Made by a program: the position numbers and the translations under genes. A DNA stretch of 29,861 nucleotides from Hypsibius dujardini (Eukaryota; Tardigrada; Eutardigrada; Parachela; Hypsibiidae): NCBI GenBank assembly GCA_001579985.1, contig LRSR01005809.1, forward strand, positions 1 to 29,861, in the 5' to 3' direction. Each line of letters starts with the position of its first letter. Position 1 is the stretch's first letter. Shown piece after piece: positions 19,515 to 27,852 of the stretch. The notes below the pieces were generated by a model. It made no database searches. It saw only the letters and a list, made by a program, of their open reading frames with translations, and was not told where the DNA came from.

Positions 19515-20293
19515 AGGCTGCAAAACAAAACCGGTCGTTATCCCATTGGATAAGGTTTCGAGAAAAACACATTCGAAGTGGCCAGAGTGAAAAAATCCAA
19601 AAATCACATTTTGACGCACTGATATGCAAATTCATTTCTCTACTCAATTCCAAAAGAAAATCTAAAAAATTTCAAATTTTGGGCTTTCGGCAGCAATTTG
19701 CTGACGACCGCTTTTCTAAGAGAAATTTTGTTACATGTTTCGGAGGATAAAAGGACTACTTTTCGTTCAGTCATGAGCCGTGCCGCTTCCGCAGAACCAG
19801 ACGATGCTCGCGAAATTGACTTGAATTAAAGTTTTTTGTCCGTCCAGTTATCGCAGTAGAGCTGTTTTTTCTTCCTATTTTGAGCTGGAGATTCAAAACT
19901 CTGTGTGGTTTTGGCATTCAGTATTGGTCAGTTGATTGGTTGATTGTTTGAAATTTTTCTTCTTTTTTCTGTTTGCGGCGACCGAATACTGTTTCCCTTG
20001 CCTTATTTTCTTCTTCTTCTCATCACTCTAGTTCAGTACTACAGACTTATTTTGAATAGTAGCTTCAGAACGTTGTTGGAGTGATGGAAACTAGATGCAA
20101 AACTTTGAAGGCGTTTTTCTCTGAATTCTGCTTTTCACTGTACTCATGGTTCCGCCACTCTTACAGCTTCAGTTTCAATCAAATCATCGAAATTCCTTTT
20201 ACACAATATAGTACCATCACTGTACAATAGGAAAAACCCGAAAAATCAATTTCTGATCTGGCGACCTAACGACCGGTTTTGTTTTGTAGCCTC
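19515..20293. mobile_element. Inverted-repeat element, about 780 bp, beside the receptor 4 break
   Basis: Left GAGGCTGCAAAACAAAACCG continuing GTCGTTA; the right end (20268-20293) is its reverse complement with one change. The repeats are about 26 bp. Flanks contain ATAT on both sides but not as an exact abutting duplication. No transposase is encoded. Confidence 0.75.
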
Positions 20294-20423
20294 ATATGGA
20301 ATGCAGAGATCCGAATGGGTTTCTGAAGAGGGATGCGACGGGTTCGCTGTAAAAAGTGTTTCTAATGAAAGGAGTCACCAAACGGGGCGAAAGATTGTGA
20401 AAGTGTGAAGACTGTGAAAGTCT

Positions 20424-20612
20424 CAACCGTCACACCATGCCAGATCCTTTTCCATTGCGAGTTTAGTCGAAAAGAACCGGGCTTCCAACGCGCCACGAAA
20501 GTTCATGAAAATTCAAATGTAACGTCGGGTAAATACGTCGCATGGACTTTGGGTGACGGCTATGCTCACAACCCGGCACAGCCTTTTTGATTATCAATTG
20601 CTGTGCCGACAA
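20424..20612 (+). repeat. Dispersed repeat R2, copy A
   Basis: Aligns with 25505-25665: ACCGTCACACCAT, AATCCTTTTCCATTGC, then CACGAAA and TTATCAATT. It sits in the same relative order after a receptor start in both duplicated segments, so it is probably part of the original tandem duplication. Confidence 0.8.
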
Positions 20613-20926
20613 TGTATTTTGCCAGACATTGAGCACAACCTTTCCACACAACCTTTGGACACAACCTTTTTTCCAACACCCCATTACGTCTTAGGATTGG
20701 CCGAGTATTGATGGTTTTTGTTGTTGAATAAAAACCCTAAACTGAAAGTGCTAACTACTGTACCAATTAAAAATTTAAATGGTAAAAACTAAAAAGGTAA
20801 AAAGCTCTTAGTTTAGTGCTCTGGTTAAAGCTCTTAGTTTAGTGCTCTGGTTAAAGCTCTTAGTTTCAAAACGAAACTAAACTAAGAACCCTTAGTAATA
20901 AGGTTGTGCCGGGTTGGGAGCATAGG
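20560..20926. repeat. Inverted-repeat pair with internal tandem repeats
   Basis: Arms 20560-20586 and 20900-20926 are inverted copies (left CTATGCTCACAACCCGGCAC). Inside are three CACAACCTTT repeats (about 20635-20672) and a 26-bp unit starting AAAGCTCTTAGTTTAGTG repeated 2.5 times (20801-20866). The left arm lies within R2, so this may be a MITE that captured R2 sequence or a local inversion. Confidence 0.65.
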
Positions 20927-21534
20927 CTTTGGTCTGTGATGTCGTGATACTTGCGTTAAATTATTGAAGCAATGCCAAGCCCGGATACTTTTTAAGGCAG
21001 AGGGCACTGTCATTAGGCGGTGCGACTATGTAATCGTCTGGCGTTGAATAAATAACTTCAAGATCCTATACCTACTGCGACTGTTGATTAGAGGCGCGTT
21101 TCGCATGACCACGTTTCGCATGACCAGGGTGTGCGAACCCAATCAGCTCTCCTGGGGGCGCCCTTGATGGGATGACAGGATCTAGATTCCTGGCACTGCC
21201 ACGCTATCCAACATTTTACTCTTATCCAAAAACAATGCTTGGGGTTAAGGCAAATATTAAAAGCCAATAAATATAGTTATGGAACGTAAAAAAAATGTGT
21301 ATTAAAATTTACAAAAAACCAAAAAACTATTTTTTAAATTGTGTTTAAAATATATTACAAAATTATACTAAAAAATTATTTAAGACCCTTCTATTTTCTG
21401 ACTTGTTGCGGTATTAGCCATGACGTGAACATTTACACTTACAACTTACGAGATGACGGCAGGACCATTGATAATGGTTAACATTAAAATCGTCCAGATC
21501 ATCCCCTACTAAAGTAGGGCTTAAAGCAGTAGTA
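20927..21534. other. Non-coding spacer, part of the duplicated segment
   Basis: No gene recognised. GTTTCGCATGACCA occurs twice in tandem near 21100-21127. About 21385-21505 (CTTCTATTTTCTG, TAGCCATG.CGT) aligns with 25990-26115, where it follows an exon-2 copy. No exon 2 could be seen at the matching place here. Confidence 0.5.
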
Positions 21535-22305
21535 GCTTAAACTACTGTTTTTTTAGCTGACTTTAGTGGTCACCCATGTAGTCGCGGAATGGGCCAGGAC
21601 TGGGTGGCAAAATGGGCTAGACGACAGTCCCTCATGTAGTAAAACTCATGAGATTGTTTTATGATGTTGTCAACCGGTTTGCATAGGGATAAGTCTTTAA
21701 ACAGTTCTTCTCCGTTTTAGGTGATCCTCTTGGCTTACAGCAAGGAGTATCGCTCGCATTTCTGAAAGTGGCTGCAATCACTGAAGGCGCATTTCGGTGT
21801 CAAACACTAAGTGGCCCCTAAAAACCTTTCGAGGACGGGAGTAATCACTTCGCTTCCGGTGGATACGGGGATGTTAAAGGCTCATTAAAAGCGGTTGTAT
21901 GAAATGGAATTGTTTTTTAGCCATGTCCTGCCAAGGGTGACCGAAACGGATCCTTGAGAGAAGAGACATTGACGGTAATCCCAAACGTGTCTTTTAGCCT
22001 GCGCCACAACCCAGCTTTCACCATCAAGATAACTAATTTCTACTGTTTTTGTAACCAATGTCGGGGCTTTACGTGTAACACTTTGTTTTGATTCTGAACT
22101 TTGTTTTTCAATCCACAATACAATTTATTCAATTGCATCGCATAGGTAACAGGGTGCGAAAAAAAATTTGACAAGTCCAATATTTCGGGTGGGAAAGTGA
22201 CATTATACAAAATTCTGAGACAGCCAGTATGTAATCTACATGCGAAGTCGAGGTCATCGCCATATCTCGACAACCATGTAATAAAGTTCAGTTTATCTGT
22301 TCAAC
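21535..22305 (+). repeat. Exon-2 segmental duplication, decayed copy
   Basis: Collinear with 17045-17745. It carries an extra roughly 90-bp insert (about 21580-21668) before the shared CCGGTTTGCATAGGG block and has lost most of the (GATTTT)n run. It ends just left of the mariner element. Confidence 0.9.
21721..21875 (+). pseudogene. Orphan GPCR last exon, copy of receptor 3 exon 2 with stop
   Basis: The acceptor TCTCCGTTTTAG is kept and the exon opens VILLAYSKEYRSHF, identical to receptor 3. TGG has become TGA at codon 15 (21763-21765), and further stops follow (TAA in ACACTAAGTGG and CCCCTAAAA). It has no usable first exon nearby: the stump at 19287 lacks TM2-TM6. Splicing from receptor 3 across 5 kb would give a receptor cut off in helix 8. 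Best read as a pseudo-exon from the 17-kb locus. Confidence 0.85.
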
Positions 22306-22328
22306 ATTAATTAAACATTGACTAAATA

Positions 22329-23620
22329 CTAAAGGTAAACCACTTGATGGTACTCAGTTTTTATTTAATTTCCGCGTGCACAATTTCACTTCGAATTTTT
22401 CAAAACATACTCGATTTGAAGCCCCTGCCTCTCTGTCATGAGTTTAACACGTTTCGACCAAGATCGCAAAGCGTTATTAATTTTAATTTGGTCCAAATTC
22501 GACCACACCTTTCGCTTAACCCGTTCCAAACTTGCCACTGTAGTGGTAACTTGGTCAAACAATTTTCACTTAAACAGACCGTTCACACACAAATTCATAG
22601 TGGCCAGGTCAGGGCTATTGCCCACTCAGTGTTCATTCGGAATGACTTGATTCCGGAATTTCGAAGCTATTCTTGGGTGATTCCGAAAGAATGCGCTGGA
22701 GCACTGTCATGGTGGAAGACGACCTTGTTGATAAGCTCTCCCGGAAATAGTTTCCGAATGTCGTTCTTGAAAAGCTGCTTCAAAACATGTTGGATGTAGT
22801 ACTCACTGTTGATTTTTGCTCCGGGTTTGACGAAGCGGATCGCGGTTTTTCCACGGGAGCAAACGCAGGCCACAAAACAAGACGCCCTCGGGGTGAGATT
22901 CCTTCCAGAATTTGGTCCAACTTACCGACTCCGTTTTCCCCGAAACTCGTAGTAAATCTTCCGGATCCCGTTAACGCCAGTCAGATACACCCAGGCTTCA
23001 TTAATGGTGATAACATTCTTCCACTTACGGCTGTTGATGTAGCGCAGGAACCTCGGGCCTCGGTCCACCCGTTGTTAAGCCTATTTGTTCTATAAGGCAT
23101 GAACACGGCACTTTTTCCGCACCTTCCCCTCCAAATCCTGGCTAAACACGCGAACAATAGTTGTAGCCGACACACCGCACTTCAAGGATAACGCAAAACG
23201 GGTCAGCGAATTAGGTCCTGAGAGGTCCTTTTCAATGGCATCTACCAGACCAGGAGTTCGGAGTTTCGGGGAGCCACGGTGTTTCACCGACGACGATGCA
23301 GTATCACGTCCGGCTTCCTTGTTGATATTTTTTCTGATGAAACTAGATACTGCTTTCTGAGAAACAACGACATTCCTGACCTTCAATGCTTCCAAAATTT
23401 GTCTAGATGAATATTTCAAACTGACCAATGTCAAAATAGACTCCCTCGGACCCAAATTTAGTTTACGACCTATCTTTTGCATCCAAATCAGACAAGAAAT
23501 AGATCACACATGTGAAATTAAACGGAGCACATAAGGGGTTTGAGATTGGGAAATCAGATAAGGCGCCCCGTACAGGTGTGAACATGAGTTACTGAGTACC
23601 ATCAAGTGGTTTAACCTCTG
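22329..23620 (-). mobile_element. mariner transposon, full length, inactive (1292 bp)
   Basis: The ends are inverted repeats sharing CCACTTGATGGTACTCAGT. TA abuts both sides (22327-22328, 23621-23622) and the length is typical of mariner. It inserted into the 5' flank of receptor 5: the sequence after 23622 continues the homology with 18695 onward. The encoded transposase is broken. Confidence 0.93.
22400..23482 (-). pseudogene. mariner transposase, multiply frameshifted
   Basis: The ATG at 23482 opens MQKIGRKLNLGPRES and an N-terminal HTH region (SSRQILEALKVRNVVVSQKA), then a linker with GSPKLRTPGLVDAIEKDL, ending at a stop at 23090. Homology resumes in another frame with SRKWKNVITINEAWVYLT, where the first catalytic Asp (usually T.DE.W) is Asn. 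It then appears at 22873-22667 with RFVKPGAKINSEYYIQHVL and FHHDSAPAHS, which holds the second Asp. A further shifted frame holds a NSPDLA-like block, the third acidic site. Several frameshifts plus the D-to-N change mean it is inactive. Confidence 0.9.
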
Positions 23621-24246
23621 TATGTCCGTCTTTTTCTACATTGTCAAACTGGACCTGTGAGAAACATTTGCTACCGGCTTTAAAAAGTCAATCTAGTCCA
23701 ATCCTACGCACAGGTTGTAAAGAAGACAAGCACTGTAAAAGCTGCAAAGGACGGCACGCTCACCAACTTGCCTTGTGTGTTTGATGAAAGTGTTTTTTCA
23801 ACTGTCATAGCACGACACACACATGATGCATCTGCTCTTTTGACATTCCACAGACACTCAACAAGAGCTCTCCATCGTCATCGCTGCTGGCCGCAATGAC
23901 CTTTTCCATGGATACTTGTACTGTACATTCACACATATCTACTCATCCATTTGAACTTTGCTAAATGATGAATCAGTCCTCATCAAAAGAGAAAACGGCG
24001 CAACCGCAATTTACGCAAACCGACTTGTTGACGTCAATACAATTTCACGCACCCTCGAAAGACGATATTTCAAAGGCAAATAAACCTCTTTAAACGATGC
24101 TCAACCTCAGCGTCAGCTCTTTCAATTGGACATCCAATGAAGGAAATTGTACTTCTCAAGCTGACGCGTGGAACCTTGTTCATCGGTCTGCACTGACCGT
24201 CTGGTTCGCCACTTTCCTTGCCTTCTCCTTACTCGGAATCCTCACT
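23621..24246 (+). repeat. Duplicated receptor 5' flank plus TM1, copy B
   Basis: Partner of 18695-19436. It starts exactly at the TA duplication of the mariner, so the transposon truncates the visible homology. It contains the presumed promoter of receptor 5. Confidence 0.9.
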
Positions 24247-25133
24247 AACGATGTTCAATTCATCGTCATAATCCGTTCACAAACTTTACGATCCGGAGCG
24301 GGTGCGCTCATCCTTCACGTGATCGCTAACTGCTTCATCACAAGTGCAATTCATAATCCAGTTTATGGTATCCTCATCTACGGAGACAACTTTTGGTTCG
24401 CTCGTCCACGCGACATCTGCAGATACGTCTACTTCCTGATGAGCATGACTCAGTTTGCCACTAACTGGGCCGAGGCGTCGCTGGCCGTCAATCGACTGAT
24501 CGCTGTGGGCTTTCCCTTCGCCTACAAAGCTTGGTCAACACGAAAGGTCACGGGAATGATGATCGCTGCGTCTTGGCTCATGGCCGGAGCATCCTTCTTG
24601 AGTAACACTTTCGAGCGGAGCGGAAGGTTTTACGCCCGAGAACGCAACACGAGGTTATGCACCGAAGGCGACTGACTGTGACGCGGATGCTGCTGTACTC
24701 GTTCCTGTTTGATATGATGTGTACGACTCCGCAGCCGATTATTCTGGCGTCCTTTCCGGCTGTCTACGAAGACAGTCCGTTGCTGCGCTTATGGCTTCGC
24801 TCCTGTCTGGCTTTGCAATATCCGGTCACGCCGGTAAGGGTTAATGAAATCGTAGTCTGTTAAAATGGTACCCGATTGCAGCTTTTGCCGCATGAACACC
24901 GACAGACAGACGGGTCAGACATCTTCTACAGTGCATGTATTTTGCTTATTTATATGTTGTATATTTACTGCTTTTCTCCGTTGCAGATGATTCTTTTTAC
25001 CTGCAATGATGACTATCGATCACATTTCTGGGCGTGGTTACGATCGCCAAGGACACCCTTATGTGTGAAAGGATCTAACCATCGAGTGACTCCGAAGAAC
25101 CCAAAACAGAGTGGGCCAGATTATGGGAACTAA
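24097..25133 (+). pseudogene. GPCR 5, lacking TM5 and ICL3 by a frame-shifting deletion
   Basis: Exon 1 24097-24833, intron 24834-24986 (153 bp, GTAAGG...GTTGCAG), exon 2 24987-25133. N-terminus to ECL2 is intact in one frame: MLNLSVSSFNWTS, RSQTLRSGAG, FWFARPRDICRYVYF, SLAVNRLIAVGFPF, WSTRKVTGMM. After GRFYARE (about 24642) the sequence jumps to QHEVMHRRRLTVTRM in another frame, deleting ECL2 Cys, TM5 and ICL3. Exon 1 is 737 bp against 900 in receptor 6, a net loss of 163 bp and not a multiple of three. Reading from the ATG stops at 24673-24675. TM6, TM7 and exon 2 (MILFTCNDDYRSHFW) remain clean in their own frame, so the lesion is probably recent. No GT-AG pair at the junction supports an intron. 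Confidence 0.88.
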
Positions 25134-25504
25134 AGCTGCTCTGAAATTCCGGCAAGGCTTGCATGGGGACGTCTCTATTATTGTATACTGCTACGTAGGC
25201 TTCGGGTCCGTGATGTCGGCCAGGGGGAGTAAGGTGATCATCCTCCCCCCACCCCCAGTATCGATCCCGGGGGACTAGCCATGTCACCTAAACTGAAGCG
25301 TGGATTTCACTGCTGCAAGGGTCAGTTTCATGCCCTAGGGCATACATTCCGCTCTCGCTTGCACTGAATATTCGGAACTGTGTGGTGGGTGTGTGATTGG
25401 TGCTTAGCTGTCCCTTGAGGCCGAGAGAAAATGGCACTTACTACCATTGTGATGGTACTGCCTTTCGGCCGGAGCCACCATCACCGAATGTGGCGAAAGA
25501 CCCA

Positions 25505-25665
25505 ACCGTCACACCATTTCAAATCCTTTTCCATTGCTAGTTTAGTCGAATAGAGGAAGGCCTCCAATGCACCACGAAATGTAACGTTCGGTAAACGTGC
25601 TATAAACTTGAGGTAATGACTACGCTCACAGCCCAGCACAGACTTGTCAATTATCAATTTCTATG
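25505..25665 (+). repeat. Dispersed repeat R2, copy B
   Basis: Aligns with 20424-20612 with small gaps. It lies between the two last-exon copies that follow receptor 5. The stretch 25134-25504 holds no recognised gene; ATGCCCTAGGGCAT near 25331 is a perfect palindrome. Confidence 0.8.
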
Positions 25666-25761
25666 CATACAAACTATTTTGACAAAGACAGAGAGCAACA
25701 GCATATTGTTCAGTGTGAATTTTGACTAAACCCGAATATTAATAGAAAGGATCTCTTTTAG

Positions 25762-25893
25762 ATAGTTCTTTTCGCGTGCAAAGACGACTATCGCTCTCAC
25801 ATCTGGCTGCAATTACGCTCGCAGAGGGTACCCTTATGTTTGAAAGTGTGTAATCACCGAGTGTCCCTGCAAAAACAACGCACAATGGATTGA
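25762..25893 (+). CDS. Orphan GPCR last exon with open frame (candidate alternative exon of receptor 5)
   Basis: Acceptor ATCTCTTTTAG precedes a phase-0 exon of 43 codons plus stop: IVLFACKDDYRSHIW, then LCLKVCNHRVSLQKQ and a tail ending TMD. It matches the end of TM7 and helix 8 of the family, with N-to-K in the CND motif and a Trp change. The frame is free of stops, unlike the copy at 21721. No first exon sits between it and the receptor 5 last exon 0.6 kb upstream, so it could only be used by splicing from 24833 or from a farther donor. It may be a relic of a deleted receptor. Confidence 0.55.
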   Translation: MVLFACKDDYRSHIWLQLRSQRVPLCLKVCNHRVSLQKQRTMD

Positions 25894-26303
25894 GAGAGGT
25901 GGAAGTGAGGTTGCTGACTGGGGATTTCCACTTTCGGTGTACGAAGGCCACAACTGCCACACGCGTATTTTCTAGAGAAAATCAAACTATGGAAGACCTT
26001 TCTATTTTGTGTATTGTTGCAGTAATAGCCATGTCGTAGACAGAAAACGACTACAGTTACGAGGCATCAACAAGACAACTGATCACCGTTAAAATTCAAA
26101 TCGTTAAGACAATCTCCGAGTTGGACACGAATTACTTTGTATTACGCTAGAAGCCTTCATAGAATCAGATTGGTTTCCTAAGGGCGCGAGGCATATCAAT
26201 GTGCATTACCCATCAGAGACAATTTTATTACATTTTTCACTGGATCATTAATGCCTGGATGGGCCTTGAACGTATTGCAGGACAGGTTTTCCCGATCGTT
26301 TAA
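25894..26303 (+). other. 3' flank of the orphan exon, partly duplicated
   Basis: About 25990-26115 aligns with 21385-21505. No gene recognised in the remainder up to the piggyBac-type element. Confidence 0.5.
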
Positions 26304-27237
26304 CCCTCTGGTAACCAGGTGTTTTGGGTATACGGGTAGAACTGGTCTAGCAAAAAATTGCTAGACCTGGGAAGCTGCCGAATGAATCAGTATCACTTGT
26401 GTAGGATTCATTTGGGAGCTTCCCTGTTGAGCTCCAAGATCAGCTGTTTTGTTGACAACATTTTTTTAGGAGATTTCTTTCTTTGATTTTGAACCTTGTT
26501 TTTAATTTCTCGAAACCGTTTTCAGAAATTTGAATTACCTTTTTGATTTCCCTATCGAATGAGCGCCTGGAATGGAATCTACGTTGACGCATTTTCGACA
26601 CAAGAATTAGTAAAAATTCGTTTGGATATGGTCGATTTTTAAATTCCGCGCAACTCAGCAGGTCTGTTTTTTTATTGATACCGAAGCAGATCTTATTTTA
26701 AAAAAGTAGGAAATCGTTTGCCCTCTCTTTCATGTCGTGAGAAGGAAGCCATTTGATGCTCGCTTTAACCGAGATGTGTGATTCCGTGGTGTGATGGTTT
26801 TGAGCTGAATGCCCCGGTTGATTGGTTGATTAGTATGTACCATGTTGCCGGTACCGCGTAACCATGTGCAAAATCATTGGGCAGCGTTATAATTGATTCC
26901 TAATGGTTACTAAATTTTCATCCCGCTCTTGCATCTTTAAATCCCGAAATTTCAGTTGTATTTTACTTTTACTGAAGTACGCTAGAGCCCTATTTTTTTG
27001 CAAGTCTCCGAAAATGTTTTTCAGGACGCTGCGAGCCCGAGAACATATGCCTTCAAAGTGTTAGCAAGGTGGTGCTAAGTTGATACCTCCCACTTCTAAA
27101 CGGTTTTTTCTATTCTAAACTAAAGGCTCCCGAAATATCAAAGCAAAAGACCGCATGCGAAATGCTTGAAAACTCGATGAGAAAAATGAATACGACTGTA
27201 AAATCTAGCAAGTGTATGCTGCCCGGTACTCAGAGGG
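26304..27237. mobile_element. piggyBac-type non-autonomous element, 934 bp
   Basis: TTAA flanks both ends (26300-26303, 27238-27241). Termini are CCCTCTGGTAACC on the left and, in reverse complement on the right, CCCTCTGAGTACC. TTAA targets with CCCT ends are the piggyBac hallmark. No transposase frame is present. Near the left end are two successive hairpins (26344-26367 and about 26368-26424). Confidence 0.82.
26344..26424. repeat. Pair of adjacent hairpins near the left end of the piggyBac-type element
   Basis: GGTCTAGCAA, AAAA, TTGCTAGACC forms a perfect 10-bp stem (26344-26367). GGAAGCTGCCGAATGAATC pairs, with a few mismatches, with GATTCATTTGGGAGCTTCC ending near 26424. Subterminal inverted repeats are common in piggyBac elements. 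Confidence 0.75.
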
Positions 27238-27418
27238 TTAAGGACCGTACGGTCCAATTTTTCGGACTATTCCTAGGGACGCGGCTCTACTATTGTTCTC
27301 ATGGGTGTCGGTTAGGAATGGATCAACCGGGGTCATAGTCCCCCACACCCTTAATCCCACGGCCCAGGCCGGTGAACCCGGGATCCGTGTTTCGAAGTAT
27401 GCGGTGCGAAAATCATTT

Positions 27419-27637
27419 TTCCTTTCAAATATAAGGGTGTCCTTGGCGATCGTAATCACGCCCAGAAATATGATTGATAATCATCATTGCAGGCAAAAAG
27501 AATCACCTGCAACGGAGAAAAGCAGCACATATTCAACATGTAAATAAGCAAAATAAATGCACTGTAGAAGATGTCTGACCCGTCTGTCTGCTTATCTGCC
27601 TGCCTTTCTGTCTGTCGGTCTTGCAGCAAAAGCTGCA
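27419..27637 (-). pseudogene. Inverted copy of a GPCR intron end and last exon
   Basis: The minus strand is about 90 percent like 24876-25075 by eye. It has the same CAGACGGGTCAGACATCTTC block, the acceptor TCTCCGTTGCAG and an exon opening at 27506 with VILFACNDDYQSYFWA. A stop follows (TGG to TGA) at 27458-27456, then AAGGACACCC as in receptor 5. It lies about 350 bp upstream of receptor 6 and points away from it. No first exon exists on that strand in the window. Transcripts across it and receptor 5 or 6 last exons could pair. Confidence 0.88.
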
Positions 27638-27852
27638 TTCAGGTTCAGTGGTAGAGGTCGTTATCGTTAGTCAGAGAGCGAAAACAGCGCGAGCCACTGA
27701 TGGCTCACATATGCATCGAGACGATTAGACAGTCCTACAGCTTCGTCGCCTAAATTTCCCTTCCACGTGGTAAGGAAGGATGCATTCGGTTCGAAAAAAT
27801 CAACAATTTTCTATCGTCACGTTTCGTTTTTTTATCTCTGATCGAACTAGAA

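Noticed and set aside
24643-24663. Possible intron that would rescue receptor 5
   Set aside because: No GT-AG pair with flanking consensus at the junction, and the missing DNA (TM5, ICL3) is absent, not displaced.
27242-27255. Perfect palindrome GGACCGTACGGTCC
   Set aside because: Short palindrome beside the TTAA of the piggyBac-type element; no evidence of function beyond chance or target-site preference.
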